This document shows positions 33,435 through 41,878 of a DNA stretch of 42,010 nt, piece after piece; within the stretch, counting starts at the first letter, position 1; the number at the start of each line of letters is the position of its first letter. Source of the stretch: Clostridiales bacterium Firm_08 (GTDB lineage Bacteria; Bacillota; Clostridia; Oscillospirales; QAKW01); assembly GCA_001604045.1 (NCBI GenBank), contig LVAN01000018.1, positions 1 through 42,010 of the forward strand, in the 5' to 3' direction. The notes beneath the pieces are model-generated. The model was given only the letters and a program-made list of their open reading frames with translations. It did not search any database and had not been told where the DNA came from. Both the position numbers and the translations under genes were made by a program.

Positions 33435-35186
33435 CATATTCAGCCCGATCCCGAGATCGTCGAGCTGTCCCGCCGCCACGGTATCCGGCGCGCCGGACAT
33501 CGGCTCGCTCGCGTTCTGCGCTTTGGGGAAGGGGATGACGTCCTTGATGGAGGGCAGTCCCAGCATCAGCATCACCAGGCGGTCAAGCCCGTACGCCATA
33601 CCGCCGTGGGGCGGCGCGCCGTAGCGGAACGCCGTCAGCAGGAACCCGAATTTCTCCTCGGCATCCTCGGGCGTGATGCCGAGCGCGTCGAACATTTTCG
33701 CCTGCACGTCCCGGCGGTGGATACGGATGCTGCCGCCGCCGATCTCACAGCCGTTGAGGACGATATCATAGGCTCTGGCGCGGGCTTTGTAGGGATCTTT
33801 GCCCTCCCCCATATCCTCGTCCAGCGGCGCGGTGAAGGGATGGTGCATCGCCTGATACCGTCCCTCCTCCTCGCTGTACTCGAACAGCGGGAATTTGGTG
33901 ACCCACAGGAATTTATACTCTTTCGGATCGAGCAGTCCGAGGCGCCTTGCGCATTCCACGCGCAGCGCGCCGAGACTGTCGAACACCACTTTGTCTCTGT
34001 CCGCGACGATGAGGATAACGTCGCCCTTTTCAAAATCAAGCGCCTTGTAGACGGCGGAAAGGCTTTCCTCGCTCATAAACTTGGCGAAAGAGCAGGTCGG
34101 CGCGTCCTCCGTCCAGCGGGCGAAGGCGAGCCCTTTGGCGCCGTAGTCCCTGGCGAACGCCGTCAGCGCGTCCACCGTCTTGCGGGTGATCTCCCCGGCG
34201 TAGCCCTTAAGGTTGATGCCCCGCACGCTGCCGCCCGCTTTCAGCGCGTTCTCGAACACGCCGAAGCCGCAGCCCGCGACAAATTCCGACAAATTTTTGA
34301 GTTCAAAGCCGAACCGCAGATCGGGCTTGTCCGAACCGAAGCGGTCCATCGCCTCGGCGTATTCCATCCGAAGGAAGGGCGTTTTGACCTCCACGCCCAG
34401 CAGGTCGCGGAACAGTTTTTTGAGGTAGCCCTCGTTGAGGGTCATGATGTCCTCCTCGTCGATGAAGGACATTTCCATATCGATCTGGGTGAACTCCGGC
34501 TGACGGTCGGCTCTCAGATCCTCGTCCCGGAAGCATCTCGCGATCTGGATATAGCGGTCGAACCCCGACAGCATCAGCAGTTGTTTATAGATCTGCGGGC
34601 TTTGGGGCAGGGCGTAGAAACAGCCCTTGCGGATCCGGCTGGGCACGAGATAGTCCCTCGCGCCCTCCGGCGTGGATTTGTTGAGGATGGGCGTCTCGAT
34701 CTCGAGAAAGCCGTTGTCGTAAAAATAATTTCTCGTCAGCGCCGTCACTTTATGGCGGAATTTGATGCTCGCCGAAAGATCGGCGCGGCGCAGGTCGAGG
34801 TAGCGGTATTTGAGCCGCAGCTCCTCCTTGACGTCGCTGTCCGGCAGGATCTCGAAGGGCGTCGTCTCGGCGCGGGACAGGATCTCGATCTCATCGGTCA
34901 GCACTTCCAGCGCGCCGGTGGCAAGGTCGGGATTGACCGCGCCGCCGCGTCTGGCGACGATGCCCGACGCCTTGATGACGTACTCCGAGCGTACGGTGAA
35001 CGCGATATCGAACGCCGCTTTGCGCTCGTTTTCGTCAAACTGCAGCTGAACGATGCCCTCGCGGTCTCTGAGGTCGATAAAGATCAGCCCGCCCAGGTCC
35101 CGCCGCCGCTGGACCCAGCCGCAAAGCGACACCCGCTTTCCGATATGTTCCTCGCGGATCTCTCCGCAGTAAAGATCTCTCATCAT
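33432..35186 (-). CDS. aspS: aspartyl-tRNA synthetase
   Basis: 584 residues, the bacterial form. N-terminal OB-fold anticodon-binding domain (about 1-105: GWVQRRRDLGGLIFIDLRDREG), class II catalytic core (FLEIETPILNKSTPEGARDYLVPSR; ALPQSPQIYKQLLM; RCFRDEDLRADRQPEFTQID at about 216-235), the bacterial GAD insert (about 280-410) and motif 3 (GLDRLVMLMLG near 555). Charges tRNA-Asp; whether it also charges tRNA-Asn cannot be told without gatCAB context. Starts one base after hisS (TAAAATGATG); ATG 35183 is an equally possible start. Confidence 0.96.
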   Translation of the reverse strand: MMRDLYCGEIREEHIGKRVSLCGWVQRRRDLGGLIFIDLRDREGIVQLQFDENERKAAFDIAFTVRSEYVIKASGIVARRGGAVNPDLATGALEVLTDEIEILSRAETTPFEILPDSDVKEELRLKYRYLDLRRADLSASIKFRHKVTALTRNYFYDNGFLEIETPILNKSTPEGARDYLVPSRIRKGCFYALPQSPQIYKQLLMLSGFDRYIQIARCFRDEDLRADRQPEFTQIDMEMSFIDEEDIMTLNEGYLKKLFRDLLGVEVKTPFLRMEYAEAMDRFGSDKPDLRFGFELKNLSEFVAGCGFGVFENALKAGGSVRGINLKGYAGEITRKTVDALTAFARDYGAKGLAFARWTEDAPTCSFAKFMSEESLSAVYKALDFEKGDVILIVADRDKVVFDSLGALRVECARRLGLLDPKEYKFLWVTKFPLFEYSEEEGRYQAMHHPFTAPLDEDMGEGKDPYKARARAYDIVLNGCEIGGGSIRIHRRDVQAKMFDALGITPEDAEEKFGFLLTAFRYGAPPHGGMAYGLDRLVMLMLGLPSIKDVIPFPKAQNASEPMSGAPDTVAAGQLDDLGIGLNM

Positions 35187-35187
35187 T

Positions 35188-36450
35188 TTATTTTGTGACC
35201 TCCCCGGCGGCGAGTGTTTCGATCGTCACGTCCCGTTCACTGCCGTCCGCCATCTTTTTGAGTTTCGCGGCGCCGCTTTCCAGTTCCCCGTCGCCCAGCA
35301 CGATGACGTACCGCGCGCCGGTCTTGCCGGCGTATTTCATCTGCGCCTTGAGGCTTTTCGCCATCAGGTCGACGGTAACGCTCGCGCCGCCGTCCCGCAG
35401 GCGTTCGGCGAGTTTCAGCGCCTCCCGCCTTGCCGCCTCTCCCATCGAGGCGATAAACAGATCGGGGCCTTTTCGCTCGCCGGGCGAGATGCCCTGCGCT
35501 TCCAGCAGCAGTAAAAACCGCTCCAGCCCCATCGCGAGTCCCAGCCCGGGGTAATCGCCCCCGCCGAGCTGTTCGGTCATGCCGTCGTAGCGGCCGCCGC
35601 CGCAGACGGTGCCCTGCGCGCCGATGTCGCTTGAAACGAACTCGAACACCGTGCGGCAGTAATAGTCAAGTCCCCTGACGATCCTCGGATCGACGGTATA
35701 TTTGATGCCGAGGGCGTCCAGGTGTCCCCTGACCCCCTCGAAATGCTCCCGGCAGTCATCGCAGATACTGTCAAGGATGACCGGCGCGTCCCCGCAGAGC
35801 GCCTGACAGCCGGGATCCTTGCAGTCGAGGATGCGCATCGGGTTGGTTTCCAGCCTCGTGCGGCAGGTGGGACAGAGTTTGTCCTTTTTATCCTCGAAAA
35901 ACGCTTTCAGTTTGTCGCGGTACACGCCGCGGCAGTCCTTGCATCCGATGGAATTGAGCCGCAGTTCGATGCCCTTTACGCCCGTCTCGCGGAAAATGCG
36001 GTCGGCAAGCGATATCACCGTCGCGTCCGCCGACGGATCGGTGGCGCCGAACATCTCAACGCCGAACTGGTGGAACTCCCGCAGTCTCCCCTTCTGCGGC
36101 CGCTCGTAGCGGTAGCATCCGATCAGATAGAACAAACTCGCCGGAAGCCCCTCGTTGAACAGGCCGTTTTCCAGAAAGGAGCGCACCACGCCCGCCGTCC
36201 CCTCGGGACGGAGCGTGACGCTTCTGCCGCCTTTATCGGTAAAGGTATACATTTCTTTGGTGACGACGTCCGTCGTGTCCCCGACGCCTCTGGCGAACAC
36301 CTCGGTGTGCTCGAACACCGGCGTGCGGATCTCCTCGAAACCGTATCTTTCACAAATATTCCGCAGTGCCGCTTCCAGCGCCGCCCATTTTTGCGACTCC
36401 CCGGGCAGGATATCCGCCGTGCCTTTGGGGGATGATGTGATCAGTGCCAT
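35188..36450 (-). CDS. hisS: histidyl-tRNA synthetase
   Basis: 420 residues. Class II motifs: KGTADILPGES (about 9-19), TLRPEGTAGVVR (motif 2 region, about 79-90), FHQFGVEMFG (about 124-133), and the His-specific RGLDYYCRTVFE (about 258-269) and VCGGGRYDGM (about 283-292), then motif 3 GLGLAMGLERFLLLLE. A cysteine-rich insert (C-K-D-C, CPTC, C-K-D-P-G-C, CDDC) at about 175-230 suggests bound metal. C-terminal anticodon domain (about 330-410). RBS GGAGAAAAT before ATG 36450. hisS-aspS order is typical of Firmicutes. Confidence 0.96.
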   Translation of the reverse strand: MALITSSPKGTADILPGESQKWAALEAALRNICERYGFEEIRTPVFEHTEVFARGVGDTTDVVTKEMYTFTDKGGRSVTLRPEGTAGVVRSFLENGLFNEGLPASLFYLIGCYRYERPQKGRLREFHQFGVEMFGATDPSADATVISLADRIFRETGVKGIELRLNSIGCKDCRGVYRDKLKAFFEDKKDKLCPTCRTRLETNPMRILDCKDPGCQALCGDAPVILDSICDDCREHFEGVRGHLDALGIKYTVDPRIVRGLDYYCRTVFEFVSSDIGAQGTVCGGGRYDGMTEQLGGGDYPGLGLAMGLERFLLLLEAQGISPGERKGPDLFIASMGEAARREALKLAERLRDGGASVTVDLMAKSLKAQMKYAGKTGARYVIVLGDGELESGAAKLKKMADGSERDVTIETLAAGEVTK

Positions 36451-36551
36451 ATTTTCTCCTTCGGAGCAGTGAGGAGTTGGGAGTTGCGGAGATATTCCGC
36501 AACTTTACGTTGTGGAATATCATCTTATCACTGTTCACTGCTCACTATTCA
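36451..36551 (-). other. hisS leader with two overlapping hairpins and heptamer repeats
   Basis: Two hairpins share one arm. Stem A is 36491-36521 (GATATTCCGCAAC with GTTGTGGAATATC, one mismatch). Stem B is 36483-36503 (GTTGCGGA with TCCGCAAC, perfect). They cannot form together. Next to them, 36529-36556 holds about four tandem TCACTnn heptamers that run over the stop codon of the upstream gene. No T-box motif is seen. It may be a riboregulator or just another repeat insertion. Confidence 0.5.
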
Positions 36552-36947
36552 CTACTTGATATAATTTCTCCAATCCAGATCGCCGCGGTCCAGCGCCATG
36601 ATGATGACCTCGGCGGTGGCGATGTTGGTCGCGACAGGGACGTTGTGCACGTCGCACAGCCGCAGGATGATGCTCTCCTCCCTCTCAAGTTTTGAGGGCG
36701 TGGAGGGATCGCGGAAATACAGCATCACGTCCACCTCTCCGCAGGAGATGCGCGCGGCGATCTGATCCGCGCCGCCCTGCGTGCCGCTGAGCAGACGCTG
36801 CACGTGCAGTCCCGTCGCCTCATTGATCAGATTGCTCGTCGTAGCTGTCGCGCAGATCGAATGCCCCGCGAGGATCCCCGCGTACGCAATGCAAAACTGC
36901 ACCATCAGTTCTTTTTTCTTTTCATCAGCGATCATCGCTATGTTCAT
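36552..36947 (-). CDS. methylglyoxal-synthase-like protein, active site altered
   Basis: 131 residues with the MgsA fold and landmarks: IAMIADEKKKELMVQF (about 3-18), ATATTSNLINEATGL (about 33-47), SGTQGGADQIAARI (about 54-67), VDVMLYFRDP (about 72-81) and DVHNVPVATNIATAE (about 98-112). Compared with E. coli and Bacillus MgsA (recalled, not aligned by tool), His19 is Asp, the catalytic Asp of GGDQQ is Ala with Asp one place later, and the PHEPD/PHDPD segment carrying His98 and Asp101 is replaced by SKLEREE. It may not make methylglyoxal. RBS GGAGGTAACCAG before ATG; four bases after the MinD-like gene. Confidence 0.82.
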   Translation of the reverse strand: MNIAMIADEKKKELMVQFCIAYAGILAGHSICATATTSNLINEATGLHVQRLLSGTQGGADQIAARISCGEVDVMLYFRDPSTPSKLEREESIILRLCDVHNVPVATNIATAEVIIMALDRGDLDWRNYIK

Positions 36948-36951
36948 CTGG

Positions 36952-37719
36952 TTACCTCCAACCGTTTTTCAGCAGATACTTTTTCCATACGCCCGCGAGT
37001 TTCACGCTCTTGCCCCGCAGTCTCGCGGCGGTGTTGCGGAAGGGGATATCGCTGTCCGACACCTTTCGCCCGGCGCCGGTGCCGCCCGCGCGGATGACGA
37101 TCTCGTCGTCCTCCGGGATCAGCCCCAGCAGCGGAAGCCCTATCCGGTCCATGATCTCATCGACGTTCGCGGCGGCGCCCTTTTCCATAAGCAGCGGGCG
37201 CACGCGGTTGAGCACCAGTTCCGCCCGCTTGCCGGATCCCTCCCGCGCGACAGTCGCGGTCCTGCCCGCGTCACGGATAGAGGTAACGTCGGGAGTTGCC
37301 ACGACGATCAGCCGTTCGGCGGCGTAGGCGACGGCGGCAAATCCGTCCCCCAGCCCCGCGGGCGCGTCGATGAGAATGAAATCAAAATGTTCTTTTTGCT
37401 CGTCGCACAGGGCGCGCAGCGCCTCTTTCCCGATCCGCGCGCGGTAGTCGTGCGCGGCGGAGAGCAGGAACAGCCCCGGAGCGTCCGGATGGCGGCAGAC
37501 CGCCTTTTCGAACGGCGTGCGACCGCTCAGGACATCGTCCAGATCGAACACGGTGCGGGACTCCATCCCCAGGACGAGATCGAGGTTTTTCATCCCGGTA
37601 TCCCCGTCGATACAAAGCACTTTTTGCCCGTCGGCGCACAGCGCGAGCGAGAGCCTGGCGCACAGCGTCGTCTTGCCGACGCCGCCTTTTCCCGATACGA
37701 TCCCGACGATCTCTCCCAC
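36952..37719 (-). CDS. minD: MinD-like ParA-family ATPase
   Basis: 255 residues. Deviant Walker A KGGVGKTT (11-18), switch/Walker A' region CIDGDTGMKNLDLVLG (about 38-53), and Walker B-like FILIDAPAGLG (about 113-123). The C-terminus (KLAGVWKKYLLKNGWR) could form the amphipathic membrane-targeting helix of MinD. In division MinD works with MinC; no minC or minE lies here, so a site-specific role other than Z-ring control is possible. The start is a GTG (37719) with GGAGG about eight bases upstream; the longer ORF from 37932 runs through the promoter. Cotranscribed with the MgsA-like gene. Confidence 0.85.
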   Translation of the reverse strand: MGEIVGIVSGKGGVGKTTLCARLSLALCADGQKVLCIDGDTGMKNLDLVLGMESRTVFDLDDVLSGRTPFEKAVCRHPDAPGLFLLSAAHDYRARIGKEALRALCDEQKEHFDFILIDAPAGLGDGFAAVAYAAERLIVVATPDVTSIRDAGRTATVAREGSGKRAELVLNRVRPLLMEKGAAANVDEIMDRIGLPLLGLIPEDDEIVIRAGGTGAGRKVSDSDIPFRNTAARLRGKSVKLAGVWKKYLLKNGWR

Positions 37720-37750
37720 GCGTTCCCCCTCCTTCGTCTCTAATGTATTG

Positions 37751-37779
37751 ATTATAGCATATAAGATATAGGTTGTAAA
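37751..37779 (-). promoter_or_regulatory. sigma-A promoter of the minD-mgsA-like operon
   Basis: Minus strand TTTACA (37779-37774), 17-base spacer, TATAAT (37756-37751), 31 bases before the GTG start. Confidence 0.85.
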
Positions 37780-37821
37780 GAAAATATTTTGTGAATATTT
37801 TATAAAAGCGACCTGACGAAA

Positions 37822-38085
37822 AGCCTCCCTTGTGCAAAGGGAGGTGGATTTTCGTCGAAGACGAAAAGACGGAGGGATCGTCAACGGCACAAAGCGGGAA
37901 TACAGGTTTTCGCCGCGTTCACGACCCCTCAATTTTTTGGGAATAGACCGTTCCCGAAAAGTCTCGCTTCGCTGCCGACTTTTTGGGAGCCCTGTTAAAG
38001 GGAGCCTGCTTTACGCGTCACCCGTTTTACGGGTATATTGCAGGGGGCGGCGACCCCGGCGCCCCGTTTTGTTCCGATTGTTGCA
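37822..38085. repeat. cluster of diverged repeat copies
   Basis: 37822-37885: CCTCCCTT/AAGGGAGG hairpin, TTTTCGTC/GACGAAAA hairpin, then GGAGGGATCGTCAACG. About 37970-38008: GCCGACTTTTTGGGAGCCCT, then GTTAAAGGGAGCC, matching one end of the composite element at 26531. About 38038-38080: GCAGGGGGCGGCGACCCC, then GGCGCCCCGTTTTGTT, an inverted copy of the 3' part of the repeat at 3680-3702. Nothing coding is supported in 37780-38119. Confidence 0.65.
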
Positions 38086-38107
38086 GGTGCGCGGCGCGGG
38101 GCAAAAT

Positions 38108-38145
38108 AAAAAGGAGGAACTACGCCCGCTCCTCCTTTTTTTCCG
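38108..38145 (-). terminator. terminator overlapping the end of mutY
   Basis: AAAAGGAGGA and TCCTCCTTTT pair around the mutY stop codon. On the minus strand the 5' arm lies in the last codons of mutY (K-K-E-E-R) and the 3' arm and TTTTTATTTT follow the stop. Confidence 0.78.
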
Positions 38146-39184
38146 CTCTTTTCAAAAACTCCCCAAACGCCTTTGGCAGGGCGTAGGACGCCGCCAGCGC
38201 CGACGGACTGACCCGCAGGAAGCCCGGCGGCGGGATCCTGACCGTCGCCTCGTACCCCGCCATATCCCACCGCACGTGGGTGAAAATGTGGGTATATTCC
38301 CCCAGCGAACGGAGATCTCCCGGGGAAAACGCCTGTAAAGCGTTTTTACTTTCCACTTCGTCAAGTTTCCCTTCGATGTGCCAGAATTCCCAAAGTCCCG
38401 CCAGCAGTCCTTTGGCGGGGCGCTTGCGCAGCAGGAAGTTTCCCTCCTCGTCCCGCAGGACGGCGACGGTCATCTTTTCCACCCGCTTCTGCTTCCTTTC
38501 GGGCAGGACGGGCAGCGACGCGGCGTCGCCGTTGCGCAGGGCGGCGCACGCCGTCCGCAGCGGACACTCGCCGCAGCGCGGCGTGCCGGGGATACAGACC
38601 AGCGCGCCGAGTTCCATCACCGCTTGTGTAAAGTCAGAACACTTGTCAGGCGGCATCGCGGGCCGCATCGCCTCGGCGAGCGCCTTTTTGCCCTTTTCGT
38701 CCGAGGTATCCTCATAGACGCCGAGATACCGCGAAAACACCCGCACGACGTTGCCGTCCACCGCCGGTTCCGGCAGACCGAACGCGATGGAAGCGATCGC
38801 CCCCGCGGTATAGGCGCCGATGCCGGGCAGGGCGCGAAGGCTTTTCACGTCCCGCGGCAAAAAACCGCCGTAGTCTCTCACGATGATCACGGCGGCTTTC
38901 TTTATATTGCGGACTCTCGAGTAATATCCAAGTCCCTGCCAAAGTTTGGCGAGCAGTTCCTCGTCCGCTTCCGCCACGGCGGAAACCGACGGCAGCGCCG
39001 CCATCCAGCGGTCAAAATAGACGCGGGCGGCTTCCACCCGCGTCTGCTGCAGCATGATCTCGCTGATCCACGTCCGGTAGGGACTGACCTCGTCCCGCCA
39101 CGCCATTTGCCGTTTGCTCACGGCGTACCAGGCGAGAAGTTCCGGCACGGCGCATTTGATTTTCAGAGCGTCGAAGGTCGGCAT
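38120..39184 (-). CDS. mutY: A/G-specific adenine glycosylase
   Basis: Removes adenine opposite 8-oxoguanine. About 354 residues. Catalytic Glu lies in WISEIMLQQTRV (about 39-50), helix-hairpin-helix LPGIGAYTAGAI (about 117-128), catalytic Asp in AVDGNVVRV (about 140-148), and the iron-sulfur loop C-x6-C-x2-C-x5-C is CIPGTPRCGECPLRTAC (about 196-212). The C-terminal NUDIX-like domain (about 235-345; FLLRKRPAKGLLAGLWEFW) reads 8-oxoG. It starts where the kinase-like gene stops (TGATG) without a clear ribosome site, so it is probably translated by coupling; GTG 39187 is possible. Its 3' end is part of the terminator. Confidence 0.95.
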   Translation of the reverse strand: MPTFDALKIKCAVPELLAWYAVSKRQMAWRDEVSPYRTWISEIMLQQTRVEAARVYFDRWMAALPSVSAVAEADEELLAKLWQGLGYYSRVRNIKKAAVIIVRDYGGFLPRDVKSLRALPGIGAYTAGAIASIAFGLPEPAVDGNVVRVFSRYLGVYEDTSDEKGKKALAEAMRPAMPPDKCSDFTQAVMELGALVCIPGTPRCGECPLRTACAALRNGDAASLPVLPERKQKRVEKMTVAVLRDEEGNFLLRKRPAKGLLAGLWEFWHIEGKLDEVESKNALQAFSPGDLRSLGEYTHIFTHVRWDMAGYEATVRIPPPGFLRVSPSALAASYALPKAFGEFLKRAEKKEERA

Positions 39185-39801
39185 CACTCGGCAAGTTCAA
39201 TGAACTTGTGGATCAGTCTCGCGGTGCCTTCCTCGCCAAGTTTGGAGATGTTCAGACACATATGATAGTCGTTGACGTCTCCCCAGGTGTGATTGGTGTA
39301 ATAGGTATAATAGGACCGCCTCGTTTTGTCCATTTTCTGCACCTTTTTGCGGGCGGCCTCCCGGGGGAGTTCAAAGCGCCGCTGGATGCTGTCGATGCGG
39401 TAGTCAAGATCGGCGTCGAGATAGACGTGCAGCGCGTTTTTGTTTTTGCGAAGCACGTACCCCGCGCAGCGGCCGACAAAAATGCAGTTGCCCTCCTCCG
39501 CTTTCTCGCGGATGATCTCGCTCTGCACGGCGAACAGTTTGTCGTCGTTGAGCGCGGCGTGATAGTTGGCGGGCAGGTTCTGCCCGACGTGCATATTCAG
39601 CGCCATGGAGTAAAGAAGGCTGGTCTTGACCAGTCTGTCCTCGTCGAACAGATCCTCCGGCAGGTTGCTCCGCTCGCTGGCGAGCCGCACGATGCCCTTG
39701 TCCCAAAAGGAATATCCGAGTTTTTCGGCAAGGCGCTTGGCGATGCCCTTGCCGCCCGAGCCGTACGTACGGCTGATGGTGATGATGTTGAACTTGCCCA
39801 T
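39184..39801 (-). CDS. cytidylate kinase-like protein
   Basis: 205 residues of the cytidylate-kinase-like (AAA_26) family, common in gut Clostridia. ITISRTYGSGGKGIAKRLAEKLGY (about 7-30) is the P-loop region; CIFVGRCAGYVLRKNKNALHVYLDAD (about 109-134) and the Arg-rich lid (RRFELPREAARKKVQKMDKTRRSYY) follow. The family presumably phosphorylates a nucleoside monophosphate, but substrates are mostly untested; true Cmk is larger and differs. RBS GGAGG eight bases before ATG 39801. Stop overlaps the mutY start. Confidence 0.85.
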   Translation of the reverse strand: MGKFNIITISRTYGSGGKGIAKRLAEKLGYSFWDKGIVRLASERSNLPEDLFDEDRLVKTSLLYSMALNMHVGQNLPANYHAALNDDKLFAVQSEIIREKAEEGNCIFVGRCAGYVLRKNKNALHVYLDADLDYRIDSIQRRFELPREAARKKVQKMDKTRRSYYTYYTNHTWGDVNDYHMCLNISKLGEEGTARLIHKFIELAE

Positions 39802-39816
39802 ACCGCGGGCCTCCTT

Positions 39817-41442
39817 TCATTCCACGGAGATGATGTAGTGATAGACCGGCTGTCCGCCGGCGACGGCGACGACCTCGGCGTCCGGCACCAGCGCCGCGAC
39901 GGCGTCCCTCGCCTTGTTCGCGTCCTCTTCGGTCACGTCCTCGCCCCAATACAGGCTGATAAAGGAGGTATCCTCCGTCGCGAGCGACGTAACAAGTTTT
40001 TCGATCACGACGTTCTCGTCGTCCTCCACGAACGTGACCTTGTTTTCAAGCAGTCCGAGAAGCTGTCCTTTTTTGATCTTTTTATCGTCGAACACGCTGT
40101 CCCGCGCCGCGTAGGTGACATGCGCCGTCTGGACGGCGAGCGCGCTTTCCAACATCGCCTGCTCGTTGTCCTCAGCGGAAGCGTCCGGATCGAACCCGAT
40201 CATCGCGGCGATGCCCTGCGGGATGGTGCGGGTGGGCAGGACGATGACCGTCTTGTCCGTCATCTCAACGCACGCCTGGGCGGACATGATGATGTTTTTA
40301 TTGTTCGGCAGTACGAAAACGACGTCGCCGGGCGCCGCCTCCACCGCCGCGGAGATGTCCTCGGTGGACGGGTTCATCGTCTGCCCGCCGCCGACGATCT
40401 CGTCGACGCCGAGATCCCTGAACACCTCGGTGATGCCGTCTCCGGCGCAGACCGAGACGAACGCGAAAGGTTTGTTCTCCTTCGGCTTTTCCGCCTGATC
40501 GCTGATCTTCGCCTCATGCTGGAGTTTCATATTCTCCACCTTGAGGGTGGCGATCATACCGTACCCCAGCGCCTCCTCGATGGCGCGTCCCGGATGATTG
40601 GTGTGGACGTGGACCTTTATGATCTCGTCGTCCTCCACCGCCACGACGCAGTCGCCGATGGACTCGAGATAGGCGCGCAGGGCGCTCAGTCTTTTTCTTT
40701 TTTCCGTGTCTTTTTGCACGATGTACTCGGTGCAGTAGGCAAAGGTGATATCATCGGTGTCGAACTTGTCGAAATCCGCGAAATCCGTCGTGATGACCGG
40801 CGCCGCCTCCGCGCCGTCGGCCGACGGGACGATCTCCCCCGTCGCGAGATAGCTCGCCATCCCCTCCAGGATGGTGACAAATCCCTTGCCGCCGGCGTCC
40901 ACCACGCCCGCCTGCGCCAGCACCGGCAGCAGTTTGGGCGTCGTATCCAGCGCCTCTTTTCCCTTTTCGATGTAATAGTCCAGCGCCTCTTTCGCCGTGG
41001 TGTCGGGCGTGACGAACTTCGCCGTCTCCTCCGCGGCGACTCTCGCCACCGTCAGGATGGTGCCCTCGGTCGGCTTCATAACGGCTTTGTACGCCGCCTC
41101 TACGCCTTTGGTAAATCCGGCGGCGATATCCCGCGCCGTGGCGTTCTCACAGCCCTCCAGCCCTTTGGCAAAGCCGCGGAACAGCAGGCTGAGGATGACG
41201 CCGGAGTTGCCTCTCGCCCCTTTGAGCAGGGCGCTCGCCGCGAGAGAGGCGATCTCCCCCGCGCTCTTGTCGCTATGGAGCGCCATCTCCTTTTCCGCCG
41301 AGGCGATGGTCATGGACATATTGGTACCGGTATCCCCGTCGGGGACCGGAAAGACGTTCAGAGCGTTGATCTCTTCTTTATGGTTCGCGATGTTGTGCGC
41401 GCCGGAGATAAACATATCCCGCAGTTGGTTACCCTGTATCAT
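39817..41442 (-). CDS. fakA: DAK2-domain fatty acid kinase subunit (FakA/YloV)
   Basis: 541 residues. N-terminal DhaL-type ATP-binding domain (about 1-195) with NVFPVPDGDTGTNMSMT (about 29-45; the Asp residues bind Mg-ATP) and KGARGNSGVILSLLFRGF (about 74-91). A middle domain (about 200-330) includes CVVAVEDDEIIKVHVHTNHPG, and the C-terminal domain (about 345-541) ends in the paired Y-x-G-E/D-type region (SLYWGEDVTEEDA). In staphylococci and Bacillus it phosphorylates fatty acids bound by FakB (DegV) proteins for phospholipid synthesis. Eighteen bases after the yloU-type gene, as in Bacillus. No fakB lies in the window. Confidence 0.92.
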   Translation of the reverse strand: MIQGNQLRDMFISGAHNIANHKEEINALNVFPVPDGDTGTNMSMTIASAEKEMALHSDKSAGEIASLAASALLKGARGNSGVILSLLFRGFAKGLEGCENATARDIAAGFTKGVEAAYKAVMKPTEGTILTVARVAAEETAKFVTPDTTAKEALDYYIEKGKEALDTTPKLLPVLAQAGVVDAGGKGFVTILEGMASYLATGEIVPSADGAEAAPVITTDFADFDKFDTDDITFAYCTEYIVQKDTEKRKRLSALRAYLESIGDCVVAVEDDEIIKVHVHTNHPGRAIEEALGYGMIATLKVENMKLQHEAKISDQAEKPKENKPFAFVSVCAGDGITEVFRDLGVDEIVGGGQTMNPSTEDISAAVEAAPGDVVFVLPNNKNIIMSAQACVEMTDKTVIVLPTRTIPQGIAAMIGFDPDASAEDNEQAMLESALAVQTAHVTYAARDSVFDDKKIKKGQLLGLLENKVTFVEDDENVVIEKLVTSLATEDTSFISLYWGEDVTEEDANKARDAVAALVPDAEVVAVAGGQPVYHYIISVE

Positions 41443-41460
41443 ACGTTTTTATCTCCCTTT

Positions 41461-41814
41461 TCAGTTTACTTTCATCGCGTCGATATGGACGTTGATCTTT
41501 TTGACGCGGAAGCCGGATACCTTTTCCACCATATATCTGACTTCCTTGACGATGCTATGGCTGATGACCGGCAGGTTGACGCCGTAGGACACCACGATGT
41601 GGATGTCGATCACCAAAGCGTCGTCGCCCGCGGCGTTCACGCGGATGCCGCGGCTGTAACTGTCTTTTTTAAGAAGGGAGACGATGCCGTCTTTCGCGCC
41701 GGAGGACGCCATCCCCACCACGCCGTAGCAGTTGTTGATGACGCTGCCGACGATGGTCGCGAAAACGTTTTCGGAGATACCGATCGTCCCGTTATGATTT
41801 TTGATCTGGATCAT
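41461..41814 (-). CDS. yloU: Asp23/Gls24 family protein (YloU)
   Basis: 117 residues. Typical segments: GTIGISENVFATIVGSVINN, CYGVVGMAS, VNAAGDDALVIDIHIVVSYGVNLPVISHSIVKEVRYMVE and a final VNVHIDAMKV-like strand (KINVHIDAMKVN). Relatives sit at the membrane or act in envelope stress; YloU is nearly always beside YloV. Start ATG 41814 with AAGGA nine bases upstream; a GTG at 41820 is in frame but too close. First gene of the yloU-fakA-kinase-mutY operon. Confidence 0.92.
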   Translation of the reverse strand: MIQIKNHNGTIGISENVFATIVGSVINNCYGVVGMASSGAKDGIVSLLKKDSYSRGIRVNAAGDDALVIDIHIVVSYGVNLPVISHSIVKEVRYMVEKVSGFRVKKINVHIDAMKVN

Positions 41815-41878
41815 ATTCACTCATCCTTTCCGCCGCCCGCGGGGGCGGCCGAGATCTTTTTATAGTGAGTCATATTAT

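Noticed and set aside
33150-35198. 682-codon rightward open frame
   Set aside because: Opposite aspS, whose motifs are unambiguous.
36451-36551. T-box leader of hisS
   Set aside because: No AGGGTGG-type T-box sequence or specifier stem seen; only two alternative hairpins.
37720-37932. Longer N-terminus for the MinD-like protein
   Set aside because: The extension reads through the promoter and a repeat element; GTG 37719 has GGAGG at proper distance.
39208-41865. 885-codon rightward open frame
   Set aside because: Antisense to fakA, yloU and the kinase-like gene; Arg/Asp/His-rich composition, no domain, no ribosome site. A GC-rich shadow frame.
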